64,000 bases of DNA from Pygmaiobacter massiliensis (GTDB lineage: Bacteria; Bacillota; Clostridia; Oscillospirales; Ruminococcaceae), in assembly GCA_022778585.1 (NCBI GenBank), contig JALFTI010000010.1:1-64000 (forward strand). The letters are read 5' to 3'. The notes below the pieces were generated by a model. It worked only from the letters and a program-made list of their open reading frames with translations, made no database searches and was not told where the DNA came from. Of the stretch, positions 19,186 to 27,926 are shown piece after piece. Position 1 is the first letter of the stretch. Each line of letters begins with the position of its first letter. A program made the translations under genes and the position numbers.

Positions 19186-20040
19186 ATGACCCATACCCTT
19201 CAAACCATTCAGGACCAACTGTCCCAGTTGTCGCCCACCCACCGCAAAGTGGCAGAGTTTGTATTGGAACATCCCAATGACGCTGCTTTTTTAAATTTGG
19301 ACGAAACGGCGCGGCTTGCTGGGGTTAGTACAGCCAGCGTTATCCGTTTTGCGCGCCAGCTTGGGTTTGGCGGCTACCGGGAATTTCAGCGCCAAATGCA
19401 GCGCGAAGTTAAGGTGCGCGCTTCTACCCAGGGTGCACCGGAAAAATTCAGCCAGGCCTATAAAGATATTCCACGGGATCAGTTGACCTTGCGCACCATT
19501 CAAAATGACATTGAGGCCATTCGCCGTACAATGGATAACCTGCCCGAAGCGTCACTGCGCCAGGCCGTGCATATGCTGTCCCAGGCAGACCGGGTGTTTG
19601 TGGCAGGTATGCGGGAATCTTATGCGTTGGCCCATTATGCTTTTACGCGGCTATTGGCACTGCGCCCCAATGTTAGCCTGTTTACGGTAGACTACGGGGA
19701 AATGGTGGAACAGCTGTTTGCTGTTGGCAAAAACGATGTATGCCTCTATTTTTTGTTTAACCGGTACACCGGCCGCAGCGTGGATGTACTGCGCCAATTG
19801 CATGAGATGGAGACCGAGATCGTACTGGTAACCGACGAGGATTGGGGAGAGCTTTCCGGCCTGGCACAGCTGGTACTGCCTTGCTATGTACAGGGGGTTT
19901 CTTTAAAAAATACTTCTGCGGCCCCCATCTGCCTTATTAACTGCCTGGCTAATGCGCTGGCCGCGGCAGATTATGATCGTTCGATGGAAAATCTTTCCCG
20001 CGCGGCTGAACTGCAGAAAAAAACCAGGGTATTGTGGTAA
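19186..20040 (+). CDS. RpiR/MurR-family transcriptional regulator with SIS domain
   Basis: A 284-residue regulator. Residues 1-77 form the RpiR helix-turn-helix (LSPTHRKVAEFVLEHP, LDETARLAGVSTASVIRFARQLGFGGYREFQ). From about residue 105 a SIS domain follows (RVFVAGMRESYALAHYAFTRLL, VCLYFLFNRYTGRSVDVLRQL), which in this family binds a phosphosugar or related small ligand. The ATG at 19186 follows AGGAAAAGAGG. It faces away from the ornithine cyclodeaminase-family gene. Together with boxes A-D this makes it the obvious candidate regulator of that gene and of the AbgB-like gene; no direct proof is visible. Confidence 0.92.
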   Translation: MTHTLQTIQDQLSQLSPTHRKVAEFVLEHPNDAAFLNLDETARLAGVSTASVIRFARQLGFGGYREFQRQMQREVKVRASTQGAPEKFSQAYKDIPRDQLTLRTIQNDIEAIRRTMDNLPEASLRQAVHMLSQADRVFVAGMRESYALAHYAFTRLLALRPNVSLFTVDYGEMVEQLFAVGKNDVCLYFLFNRYTGRSVDVLRQLHEMETEIVLVTDEDWGELSGLAQLVLPCYVQGVSLKNTSAAPICLINCLANALAAADYDRSMENLSRAAELQKKTRVLW

Positions 20041-20453
20041 AACGCAAGCAGGCAGGCTGAGGGGGGTGGCCCGCAGCAAAAAGTGCTTTGCTAAAAGCTT
20101 GGGCCTGTGCTTATTTCTTTTTAACAATGGTTTATTTTGGTTTTTCGGCTGCAGCTTTAATTGTTCTGCAGAGTTTTCGATTTAATATATTTATACTATG
20201 TATTGACACAGATATGGCAGAGCAGTTTGCAGCCGGCTTTTAAGCAGCAAGAAAGGAGCTTTGATAAGGCAAGCGCACCAATATAAAAACAACAATAAAG
20301 GTGAAGCTAAAATATAAACTGTCCAAATTTATTCAGCGCGCTTGCCAAAATAAGGTAAACCATACTGCCAGCCTGCAGTATAAGTTACAGCCAATGCAGA
20401 TTGCATGGCTGTGCTTGACAGTGAGGGGCAGCTGTTGTAAAATAACATAGTAC
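20041..20453. other. Gene-free AT-rich gap before tRNA-Leu
   Basis: No convincing gene. An AAAGGAG followed by TTG (about 20254) would start an 18-codon frame only. The strong tRNA promoter occupies the last 40 bases. Confidence 0.6.
20415..20443 (+). promoter_or_regulatory. Promoter of tRNA-Leu
   Basis: TTGACA (20415-20420), 17 bases, TAAAAT (20438-20443), ending 10 bases before the mature tRNA 5' end. Confidence 0.8.
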
Positions 20454-20540
20454 GCCGCTGTGGCGGAATTGGCAGACGCAAGGGACTTAAAATCCCTCGC
20501 TGGCAACAGCGTACCGGTTCGAGCCCGGTCAGCGGCACCA
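20454..20540 (+). tRNA. tRNA-Leu, anticodon UAA
   Basis: An 87-base class II tRNA. The acceptor arm GCCGCTG pairs with CAGCGGC and is followed by A and an encoded CCA. The D-arm has TGGCGGAATTGGCAGAC. The anticodon stem AGGGA/TCCCT encloses the loop CTTAAAA, giving anticodon TAA (reads UUA/UUG). A long variable arm with CTGGCAACAG precedes the T-arm GGTTCGAGCC. No phage or island integrase lies next to it. Confidence 0.97.
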
Positions 20541-20542
20541 AG

Positions 20543-20578
20543 CTGCCGCGGACTTTTTGTCCGCGGCGGTTTCTTTTT
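20543..20578 (+). terminator. Terminator after tRNA-Leu
   Basis: CCGCGGAC and GTCCGCGG form a stem around TTTTT; CGGTTTCTTTTT follows. The MATE gene 78 bases on therefore probably has its own promoter or relies on readthrough. Confidence 0.8.
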
Positions 20579-20655
20579 ATCTGTATCTAGCAAAACCACG
20601 GCAGGCAAAGGCTTTTTGGGTGTTTGATGCGGAAAAGAAAGGAAGTAATACGGAT

Positions 20656-22032
20656 ATGGCAGCAGAACAGGCGGCAAGGCAGGATCGGCTTGGAAGTGCC
20701 CCGCTGGGCAGGCTGATTTTCCAAATGGCAGTACCAACTGTCTGCGCGCAGCTGGTACAGTTGCTTTATAATGTGGTGGACCGGGTGTATGTGGGCCGCA
20801 TTCCGGGGGAAGGTTCGCTGGCACTGGCCGGGCTTGGGGTAACCTTTCCGGTCACCATTCTGGTGGCGGCTTTCGCTATGATGGTGGGCATTGGCGGCGC
20901 GGCCCGCATGGCAATTGCCATGGGCCGTAAGGACCAAAATATGGCCGAACAGCTTTTGGGCAACAGTGTTACCCTGGTGGTTATATTTTCAGTCATGCTC
21001 ACTTCCGTGTTCTGGTTCACCAAGGACAGTATTCTGATGGCTTTCGGAGCCAGCGAGCAAACCCTTCCTTACGCCTCGTCCTATCTGGCTATCTATTTGC
21101 TTGGTACATTGTTTGTACAGGTAAGCATGGGGCTTAACTTTTTTATTACCAACCAGGGTTTTGCAAAAACCAGCATGGCTACTACCATGATCGGCTGTCT
21201 GCTGAATATTGTGTTGGACCCCATCTTCATTTTTGTATTTGGTATGGGGGTTCAGGGGGCTGCGCTGGCCACCATTCTCAGCCAGGGCGTTTCGGCAGCT
21301 TGGGTATTTGGCTTTTTCTTCAGCAAGTATTCCAAGCTGCGGCTGCGGGCAAAAAACTTGCGCCTTTCCGGCAAGGTGGTGGGCGCCATCCTCTCATTGG
21401 GTATTTCGGCTTTTATTATGCAGGCAACGGAATGCCTGATTCAGTTAACCTTTAACCGCGGCATGCAGACCTATGGCAATGATATGTATGTGGCGCTGAT
21501 GTCCATTCTTTTCAGCTTGATGCAGATGGTCTTTTTGCCGATCCACGGCCTGGGGCAGGGTGCACAGCCGATTATGAGCTATAACTACGGCGCAGGGAAT
21601 ATGGAACGAGTTAAGCGCACCGCAAACCTGCTGATTCGTATCTGCCTGGTATTTACCTTAATTGCAGTGGGAATTGTAGAACTTTTCCCAGGAGTGTTCC
21701 TGCGTATTTTCACGCCGGATACGGCGCTTTTGGAACTGGGAAAGACGCCGCTGCGTATTTATATGTTTGGTATGCTGGTATTTGGCATTCAGTCCGCTTG
21801 CCAGCAGGTCTTTTTGGCGCTGGGGCAAACAAAGTGCTCCATGTTCCTGGCTTTGCTGCGCAAGGTCATTTTGTTGGTGCCGCTGGCGCTTATTTTGCCG
21901 CATATAGGTGGCCTTGGGGTATGGGGCTTGTTCTGGGCCGAACCTCTCAGCGATTTGTTGTCGGTAACGACCACCGCGGTTTTGTACCTGTACCATAGCA
22001 AAACCATGTTTGCACAGCCGCAGCAGGGCTGA
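20656..22032 (+). CDS. MATE-family multidrug/metabolite efflux protein
   Basis: A 458-residue inner-membrane antiporter with about 12 hydrophobic segments arranged as two repeats. Conserved MATE segments include LGRLIFQMAVPTVCAQLVQLLYNVVDRVYVG near the start, GVTFPVTILVAAFAMMVGIGGAARMAIAMG, NFFITNQGFAKTSM and, in the second half, GLGQGAQPIMSYNYGAGN. Members expel cationic drugs or metabolites using Na+ or H+. The ATG at 20656 follows GAAAGGAAG; the open frame upstream runs into the tRNA terminator. It lies in the amino-acid metabolism island but has its own setting after the tRNA, so a link to that pathway is uncertain. Confidence 0.92.
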   Translation: MAAEQAARQDRLGSAPLGRLIFQMAVPTVCAQLVQLLYNVVDRVYVGRIPGEGSLALAGLGVTFPVTILVAAFAMMVGIGGAARMAIAMGRKDQNMAEQLLGNSVTLVVIFSVMLTSVFWFTKDSILMAFGASEQTLPYASSYLAIYLLGTLFVQVSMGLNFFITNQGFAKTSMATTMIGCLLNIVLDPIFIFVFGMGVQGAALATILSQGVSAAWVFGFFFSKYSKLRLRAKNLRLSGKVVGAILSLGISAFIMQATECLIQLTFNRGMQTYGNDMYVALMSILFSLMQMVFLPIHGLGQGAQPIMSYNYGAGNMERVKRTANLLIRICLVFTLIAVGIVELFPGVFLRIFTPDTALLELGKTPLRIYMFGMLVFGIQSACQQVFLALGQTKCSMFLALLRKVILLVPLALILPHIGGLGVWGLFWAEPLSDLLSVTTTAVLYLYHSKTMFAQPQQG

Positions 22033-22087
22033 AAATACAAAATAAAGAAAAGGGTTATTGAAACAGGCGCGTTCTGATTTAGCAAAT

Positions 22088-22136
22088 AAAAAGTGCAGGC
22101 CCCAGAAAAGTTCTGGGGTCTGCACTTTATTTTTTG
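22088..22136. terminator. Bidirectional terminator between MATE and MmgE/PrpD genes
   Basis: AAAGTGCAG-GCCCCAGAA and TTCTGGGGTCTGCACTTT form a long stem, with ATTTTTT on the plus strand and an A-run (T on the minus strand) on the other side. Confidence 0.9.
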
Positions 22137-22184
22137 GCCAATTACCTCAAAACACGGCTGCAAAGACAAATCATGCAGCAGCAA

Positions 22185-23504
22185 TCAGTTGTTTAAAAAG
22201 TCAATCAGCTTTTCTACCGGGAAATCAAGGTACTGGGTAAGCAGTTCCAACAGCTTATGCTGCTTTTCCTCGGTCAGTACCGGCTTGGTAATCCGCAAGA
22301 ATTTCTCGGTTTCCCAGGCAAGGTCAATATTGTCGGTGTGTTCGCCCGGTGCGGCATACACGCGGGATTTGAAATTCCTGCCGTCGGTCAGCTCAACTTC
22401 CACCCACGCAAGCCGTTTGGCGGGGAACTGCGCTTCCATTTCCGGGTCCAGTACAAAGCTCAGCCGCTTCATCATGTCCAGCACAACGGGGTTTTTCAAA
22501 GCTTCATCCCGCACCTGCAGGTATCCCACATCATTAAACACCAGGGCGCTGGCAACCGGCCAGGCAATGTTGTACTGGGCTTCGTCGGTAGCAGATGGAA
22601 CAATTTTGCTAAGTTTTGCGGCCGAGTCAAAGGTATGCACCGTTACATGAGCAATCTGGTCATAAGTGTAACCGTGCTCCTTGGCAAGGTCAATGCAGGC
22701 CTGAATGGGCTGGTGGCTCCAGCGGCAGCAGGTATAAGGTTTAAAATACAGGTTCATAATCTCAAACTGCTTGCCCAAGGTATCCACATAATGCCGGTAT
22801 TCCGGTGTCTCCAAAAGGTTGCCGTATCCGGTTTCGCCGGCACGGGCTTCCAGGGCAGCTTGCATACCAATCAAAACACCAAAGGGCACACCGTCTTTAT
22901 TCATGGATGGATGTTCTACCGACCACATAACGGGGGTCAGCGGCGCATGAAATTCCGCAATGGAAAGGGCAGTGTTCAGCTGCTTTTTGTCAAATCCCAA
23001 AAGCCGCCCCACGCCGGCAGCGGTGGAAAATGCGCCATAAGTACCAGTGCTGTGCAAAAATTTATAATAATCCTGCACAGCAAGGCCAAACCGCACGGCA
23101 ACCTCGTAGCAGATTACCAGTGTGGTCAGGTATTCTTTATAGGATACCTTTTTCTCCAGCGCAGCGGCCAGTACGCCGCCTACAAAGCTGGTGCCCGGAT
23201 GGCCCTTTATCATGTTGTGTCCATCGTCAATATCAAACGAGTTGGAAGCGTGGGAATAGCAGACCGAAGCGCCTAAAAGACCGAAGGTCTCCTTGCTTTG
23301 AATCAGCGGAATGTTGCCCTCTTTATAGTTTTCTTTTGCCAGCGTAATGCCCACCTGGTACTGCTGTCCATAGCTGCCCAAAAGCAACGCCATGGTCAGG
23401 TCAATACCGCATACCACAGCTCGCTGCTGTACCTGCGGGGGCAAATCTTCCCAGCGGGTGGAAAGAATATAATCTTCCAGCCGGTAATCCACTAAAAATT
23501 CCAT
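22185..23504 (-). CDS. MmgE/PrpD-family protein
   Basis: A 439-residue protein of the MmgE/PrpD fold, which includes 2-methylcitrate dehydratase, cis-aconitate decarboxylase and iminodisuccinate epimerase. Family segments are DGHNMIKGHPGTSFVGGVLAAAL, the helical core (AVRFGLAVQDYYKFLHSTGTYGAFSTAAGVGRLLGFD), MWSVEHPSMNKDGVPFG and the lid-domain CCRWSHQPIQACIDLAKEHG. No other methylcitrate-cycle gene (prpB, prpC) is nearby, so a role in propionate breakdown is not supported. An epimerase or lyase acting on an N-substituted amino acid would fit the neighbours, but this is inference. The ATG at 23504 follows AGGAGG. A terminator separates it from the oxidoreductase gene upstream. Confidence 0.88.
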   Translation of the reverse strand: MEFLVDYRLEDYILSTRWEDLPPQVQQRAVVCGIDLTMALLLGSYGQQYQVGITLAKENYKEGNIPLIQSKETFGLLGASVCYSHASNSFDIDDGHNMIKGHPGTSFVGGVLAAALEKKVSYKEYLTTLVICYEVAVRFGLAVQDYYKFLHSTGTYGAFSTAAGVGRLLGFDKKQLNTALSIAEFHAPLTPVMWSVEHPSMNKDGVPFGVLIGMQAALEARAGETGYGNLLETPEYRHYVDTLGKQFEIMNLYFKPYTCCRWSHQPIQACIDLAKEHGYTYDQIAHVTVHTFDSAAKLSKIVPSATDEAQYNIAWPVASALVFNDVGYLQVRDEALKNPVVLDMMKRLSFVLDPEMEAQFPAKRLAWVEVELTDGRNFKSRVYAAPGEHTDNIDLAWETEKFLRITKPVLTEEKQHKLLELLTQYLDFPVEKLIDFLNN

Positions 23505-23691
23505 AAATACCTCCTGTTCCATAAAAATAAAAGTGCCAAAGCGTCCGCACAAAACGAAAACCAGAAAAGCAGGCCCCCAGCCGGCATTTTTGCCCTAACG
23601 GCTATAAAAATGTGCAAGGCAGAATAGTGAGGGCAATCGGCTGCAAAATAAAAACATTCAAAATGCAGCGCGTAAAACGGCAAAATTTTTC

Positions 23692-23732
23692 AAAAAAAGA
23701 GCGGGCACCGGCGGGTTCGGTGCCCGCTCTTT
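23692..23732 (-). terminator. Terminator of the octopine-dehydrogenase-family gene
   Basis: AGAGCGGGCACCG and CGGTGCCCGCTCT pair around a 7-base loop; on the minus strand a run of seven T follows. Confidence 0.88.
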
Positions 23733-23775
23733 ACCGTTCGAGCGGACAGGTACTGTTTTAAGACAATCGCATGAT

Positions 23776-25014
23776 TTAAGCGACAGTTCCCTCGTTCAGG
23801 TAGCGCAGCAAAGCCTCTTTGCTCATACCGCCAATGCCCAAATAATCCAGGGTGTAGCGGCTTTCCTTCAAAAAGTCCTTCTTGTGCATAGCGCCGGCCA
23901 GCGTAATCATCGAATCGATGATCGGGGTAGAAACACCATATGCAACGCCCAGATCATGATAGATCTTGCAGCCGATGGGTACATCTTCGGTCATGTAACG
24001 GTGATGGATGCTGTTGGGACCGGTATTGCCCTCGTTGGAAGGCTGATCCAGCGGGAAGACCACATTGTCGTTGCCGTTCTTGTCAAGGCCCATGTACTCC
24101 TGGGTCAGCACGCTGCGGCGGGAGAAGAACATTTCGTACTTGTATTCGGGGCAGCCCACGCCAATAGCCTTGGCCAGTGCAATTTCCTCGTTATAGAACT
24201 GGTACTGCACCTCGCAGATGGACGGGCACAAACCGTGAGAATACATCGAATAGGTGGTGCGGTCATGTCCGCAGAAGATAACGCCCCAGTTTTCCATGGT
24301 GGAAACGCCCAGAATGGTGGCCGGCACATGAATAACCGGGTTTACATTGGCAAAGTCCACATCCAGCACGGTGTTGGCACGGGCAGGGCCGTCACCGTTG
24401 GTTACAGCGTCCATGCAGGGCAGATATTTGGAAGCTTCCAAAAAGTCATCGGTATCGGTCATGGGCAGTGCAGCGCCCCGCAGGGTAATGGCACGGTATT
24501 TTACACCAACATGGGGGAACGGGAACCCGTTAATCGTCTCAATACGGGTACCATACGGTGCCGAAGACCAGCCGCCTACAATTACCTTTTTGGTGCAGCC
24601 GGCTTCCCGCATCAGGCGGCGCAGCAGCAAGCAGCCAAAGTTGTCGGCAAAAATGTTAATGACCATGCCGTCTTCCAAATGGGGGATCAGCGCGCGGAAA
24701 ATAGCCTCGTGGCCCCAGGATCCGCAGGCCACCACAATCTGGCCGGCACCCTTTACTGCAGCTGCAATATCGGTGGTAACCAGGTCGAAGAAAGCGCGGC
24801 CGGAACGCTCAAAGCAGTCGCGGTTGCGCTGCACGCCGTCCAGCAAAATACCGGTTTTTTCCAGCCCAGCCAGCGATTTCTCCGCAAACGGCATTACATC
24901 GAACAGGCGAACCTCGCGCCCGGCCAGTTTCATATCAGCCGCGCAGGTTTTACCCACAGCACCGCCGCCTAAAACCGCAATCGGCATGTCCTTCAAATAC
25001 TCCATCTTGCCCAT
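23776..25014 (-). CDS. NAD/NADP octopine/nopaline dehydrogenase family protein
   Basis: A 412-residue oxidoreductase. The N-terminal Rossmann domain begins MPIAVLGGGAVGKTCAADM and the second strand ends in Asp (REVRLFD), which favours NAD over NADP. The C-terminal helical half (from about residue 200) has HVPATILGVSTMENWG and EEIALAKAIGVGCPEYKYEM, as in the opine dehydrogenase fold. Opine dehydrogenases join or split an amino acid and a 2-oxo acid through a secondary amine. No opine synthesis or uptake gene that I recognise is adjacent. The ATG at 25014 follows GAGGAGG. It is transcribed divergently from a LysR gene, the classical arrangement for LysR control. Confidence 0.85.
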   Translation of the reverse strand: MGKMEYLKDMPIAVLGGGAVGKTCAADMKLAGREVRLFDVMPFAEKSLAGLEKTGILLDGVQRNRDCFERSGRAFFDLVTTDIAAAVKGAGQIVVACGSWGHEAIFRALIPHLEDGMVINIFADNFGCLLLRRLMREAGCTKKVIVGGWSSAPYGTRIETINGFPFPHVGVKYRAITLRGAALPMTDTDDFLEASKYLPCMDAVTNGDGPARANTVLDVDFANVNPVIHVPATILGVSTMENWGVIFCGHDRTTYSMYSHGLCPSICEVQYQFYNEEIALAKAIGVGCPEYKYEMFFSRRSVLTQEYMGLDKNGNDNVVFPLDQPSNEGNTGPNSIHHRYMTEDVPIGCKIYHDLGVAYGVSTPIIDSMITLAGAMHKKDFLKESRYTLDYLGIGGMSKEALLRYLNEGTVA

Positions 25015-25196
25015 GTCAACAACCTCCTCTGGTTTTGTTGGGTCATTTCGGTTTGGAAATATTTACAAATTTGTGAAACCATGCTACGATGTTTTCGTAC
25101 AGGTTTTCACTGGCTTCAGTATACAACCAGTGTTTTGATTTGTAAAACAGATACTTTAGATGAACATCATCTGTTTTGTTGATAAGAGAGGGAAAG
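25015..25196. promoter_or_regulatory. Divergent control region between the octopine-dehydrogenase-family gene and lysR
   Basis: Three dyads are present: the perfect palindrome ACAAATTTGT (25065-25074), CACTGG/CCAGTG separated by 13 bases (25108-25132), and AAAACAGAT/ATCTGTTTT separated by 16 (25144-25177). One or more are plausible LysR binding sites; the middle one is of the length usual for LysR proteins. Confidence 0.5.
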
Positions 25197-26111
25197 ATGG
25201 AACTGCGCAATCTTGCCACTTTTTTAAAGGTGGCAGAGCTGGAAAATATTACGCGGGCAGCAGCCCAGTTGGGGTATGCCCAGTCCACTGTAACCACCCA
25301 AATTCAACAGCTGGAAGCAGAGATTGGAAAGCCGCTGTTTGACCGGGTAGGCAAAAAGGTTACCCTTACCGGTGCCGGGCAGGAGCTGATTCCTCTGGCC
25401 GACCGTATGCTGCAGCTTTCACAGCAGGCATTGGCCCTAGGGCTGCCGCCGCAACAAATTTCCGGACGGTTGCGGCTTGGGGTGGTGGAGTCGCTGTGTG
25501 TGTGGGAAGTGTGTGGCCTTCTGCCGGAATACCACCGCCGATACCCTCGGGTGAGCCTCAGCCTGGATGTGGATTCCGGCTGGGTGCTGATTGAACGGCT
25601 GCGACGCAATGAGCTGGATATGGTGTTCTTTTTGGACCGCAATTTGCTGGAACCGGAATTTGTGCGGGCTTTGGCACGGCCGGCCAAACTGGTGTTTGTA
25701 GCAAACGCCAATCATCCGCTGGCAAAGCGTCATCCGGTAAGCTTAGCAGATATTGCCGCCGCGCCTTTGGTTTTGACCGAGCGCCATGGTATTTACAGCA
25801 AGGTGCTGGAGGATGTTCTGCTAAGCCGTGGGCTGGAGTATGAGCCGGTGCTGGAAGCGAACAATACCGACCTGCTGGTGCGGCTTTTGCGCCGGGAAAT
25901 GGGCATTTCCTTTCTGCCTGAATATGTGGTGCGGGACAGCGTGGCAAAGGGGCAGCTTGCCATTTTGGATGTGGAAGAGTACGATGTGGAGTTCTTCAGC
26001 CAGCTGTTTTACCATAAAAATAAGTGGCTTACTCCTCAGATGGAAGGCTTTATTCAGCTGCTGCAGGAACACTATGAAAGCCAGGACGCCGCCGCGCATA
26101 TGCAGGATTGA
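25197..26111 (+). CDS. LysR-family transcriptional regulator
   Basis: A 304-residue regulator with the LysR N-terminal helix-turn-helix (MELRNLATFLKVAELENITRA, AAQLGYAQSTVTTQIQQLEAEIG, LFDRVGKKVTLTGAG) and a periplasmic-binding-like effector domain from about residue 90 (SGRLRLGVVESLCVWEVCGLLPEYH). Proteins of this class usually activate a divergent operon when a pathway intermediate binds. The ATG at 25197 follows GAGAGGG. It is divergent from the octopine-dehydrogenase-family gene and lies 129 bases before an M20 peptidase gene in the same direction, so both are candidate targets. Confidence 0.93.
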   Translation: MELRNLATFLKVAELENITRAAAQLGYAQSTVTTQIQQLEAEIGKPLFDRVGKKVTLTGAGQELIPLADRMLQLSQQALALGLPPQQISGRLRLGVVESLCVWEVCGLLPEYHRRYPRVSLSLDVDSGWVLIERLRRNELDMVFFLDRNLLEPEFVRALARPAKLVFVANANHPLAKRHPVSLADIAAAPLVLTERHGIYSKVLEDVLLSRGLEYEPVLEANNTDLLVRLLRREMGISFLPEYVVRDSVAKGQLAILDVEEYDVEFFSQLFYHKNKWLTPQMEGFIQLLQEHYESQDAAAHMQD

Positions 26112-26240
26112 TGGCCCTGCCGAATGTACGGCGGCTTGGGAAGCTTTGGCAACGGCCGGAAAATACGGCGCAGTAGCGATATGCGCTTTTAAAGAATTGT
26201 ACCGGCTATTGCCCTTTTATGGGAAAGGAAGGATGACAGT

Positions 26241-27434
26241 ATGATGACCGCCAAAGAAATTTGCCGTGTAGTGGAAGAAAACCGGCAGGAATGCATTGAT
26301 TGCCTGGTGGAGCTTTTGCAAACCCCCAGCACCACCACACAGGAGGTCGAAATCAGCAAGGTATTTTCCCGCAGAATAGAACAGGCGGGTATTCCTGTTA
26401 CCATTCATGCCATTTCGCCCGAACACCCCAATGTATTTGGGGAATGGTTTGGTAGCCAGCCCGGCAAGCGTTTTATTTTTAATGGTCACATGGACGCCTT
26501 TCCACCGGTAGAAGGCGACTCGGGGCTTTACGGGCCGTTTTCCGGCAAGGTGGCAGATGGGTATATTTATGGCCGGGGCGCAGCCGATATGAAGGGCGGC
26601 GATGCTGCCGCCTTAATGGCAGTGACCTTGCTTAAGCGGATGGGGTTTGACCCCAAGGGCAGCGTGCTGCTCAGCTTTATGTGCGACGAAGAGATTGGCG
26701 GCCGTTACGGTGCAAAATGGCTGGCGCCGCAGGGCCTTTTGGATGGCGATTTTGGCATTTGCATGGAGCCCAGTGACGGGCGGGTGCTGGCGGGCCACAG
26801 CGGCATTCTGCGGCTGTGGTTTACCTATACGGCGCCGGCTGCGCATGCCTGCCGCCACCACCCAACCAAAAATGCACTGGAAAAATGTGTGCTGGCCATC
26901 AATGCGCTTATGCAGTACCGGGAAAATGTGGTCAAACAGTACCCTGCCGACCCCTGGTACGGAGGTCCGTCCCTTTCCATTACCACACTGCACGCCGGCG
27001 AAGCCACGAATGTGCATGCTGCCCAGGGGCGTTTTTCGGTAGATTACCGCATGGTGCCCGGCCAGACCCACCAGGCGGTGCTGGCCCAGCTGTGCCAGGT
27101 TTTGGATGGGCTTGCCAGCGAAGATCCGGAAATGACCTATACCTATGAAATTATCTCGGACCGGCCTGTTTTGGATGTGGATGAAAACAGCCCCATTATA
27201 AAAGCCTGCTGCGAGGCTTACCAGGAGGTAACCGGCAAACAGGCGGTTGTGGCAAGGCGCCATGGCGGGTCAGACGCCGCTACCATTGCCGCGTATAACG
27301 GCATTCCCATGCCAAACTGGGGCGCTGCCAATGATACGGTGGAACCCACTTCGCCCAACGAAAAAATTGCGGTGGAAGATTATCTGCAGTCGATTGCCTA
27401 TTACATGCTGACGGTTGTGAAAATGATGCAGTGA
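26241..27434 (+). CDS. M20-family metallopeptidase (ArgE/DapE/CPG2 type)
   Basis: A 397-residue zinc deacylase/peptidase. It has the first metal motif FNGHMDAFPP, the bridging Asp in YGRGAADMKGGDAA, the catalytic Glu pair in CDEEIGG, the third ligand in CMEPSD and a late His in RRHGGSDA. The dimerisation/lid domain lies at about residues 180-290. Members remove acyl groups from amino acids (ArgE, DapE), cleave glutamate from folates (CPG2) or act on dipeptides; the sequence alone does not settle which. Two adjacent ATGs follow GGAAAGGAAGG. It runs in the same direction as lysR and lies just upstream of the glycine riboswitch promoter. Confidence 0.88.
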   Translation: MMTAKEICRVVEENRQECIDCLVELLQTPSTTTQEVEISKVFSRRIEQAGIPVTIHAISPEHPNVFGEWFGSQPGKRFIFNGHMDAFPPVEGDSGLYGPFSGKVADGYIYGRGAADMKGGDAAALMAVTLLKRMGFDPKGSVLLSFMCDEEIGGRYGAKWLAPQGLLDGDFGICMEPSDGRVLAGHSGILRLWFTYTAPAAHACRHHPTKNALEKCVLAINALMQYRENVVKQYPADPWYGGPSLSITTLHAGEATNVHAAQGRFSVDYRMVPGQTHQAVLAQLCQVLDGLASEDPEMTYTYEIISDRPVLDVDENSPIIKACCEAYQEVTGKQAVVARRHGGSDAATIAAYNGIPMPNWGAANDTVEPTSPNEKIAVEDYLQSIAYYMLTVVKMMQ

Positions 27435-27617
27435 GAAAAGCAGCCGAGGTTATGCTATCGGGGGGATTGTTTCTAGCGGCCCTGGTTGCCTTTTGTAAAG
27501 GCTTTTGCCATACCAGAAAAACAAAACCTATTTGCAAAACTGTACGCCTTGTGCGCACAATTGTGAGAAAGTTACATTTTATATGAGAACGGTAGAATGC
27601 TTTTGTGACCTTTTCCC

Positions 27618-27647
27618 TTGACACCCACAATCTGTGGATGATAGGAT
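27618..27647 (+). promoter_or_regulatory. Predicted promoter of the glycine cleavage operon
   Basis: TTGACA (27618-27623), 18 bases, TAGGAT (27642-27647), ending about 25 bases before the riboswitch. Confidence 0.6.
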
Positions 27648-27670
27648 GAACTCGACAACAAAATATCGGA

Positions 27671-27814
27671 TGATGGACCGGGGAGAGACTGTTTTCACAG
27701 CGCCGAAGGGGAAGCCGCAGTAAACTCTCAGGCAAAAGGACCCGGCCCGGACGAAACTCTGGAAAGCATAGGCGTATGCACCGAAGAAGCAAATCTTTCA
27801 GGTCACCAGACAGA
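27671..27814 (+). promoter_or_regulatory. Tandem glycine riboswitch
   Basis: Two glycine aptamers in series. The first has GGGGAGAGAC (27680), GCGCCGAAGGGG (27700) and AAACTCTCAGGCAAAAGGAC (27722). The second has the linker ACTCTGGAAAGC (27756), CACCGAAGAAGCAA (27779) and TCTTTCAGGTCACCAGACAG. These are the conserved cores of the gcvT element. It sits before gcvT and is followed by a terminator hairpin, so glycine binding most likely turns the operon on. Confidence 0.93.
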
Positions 27815-27848
27815 GCGCGGAGAATAAGGGGATTCTCCGCGCTTTTTT
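27815..27848 (+). terminator. Riboswitch expression-platform terminator
   Basis: GCGCGGAGAAT (27815-27825) pairs with ATTCTCCGCGC (27832-27842), then TTTTTT. Its 5' arm begins at the end of the second aptamer, so folding of aptamer and terminator can compete. Confidence 0.88.
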
Positions 27849-27926
27849 GTTTTTGTACCTGCGTGTTTTGTCCTGCTGCGGCGGTCAAAACTGTTTTTTC
27901 GGCGCACAAAGAAAGGAGCGAAACCA

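Noticed and set aside
20454-20540. tRNA-Leu as an integration site for a genomic island
   Set aside because: No integrase, no repeated tRNA 3' end in the window and no phage or conjugation genes nearby.
22185-23504. Assignment as 2-methylcitrate dehydratase (prpD)
   Set aside because: No prpB, prpC or acnD neighbours; the family is broad and other activities are equally possible.
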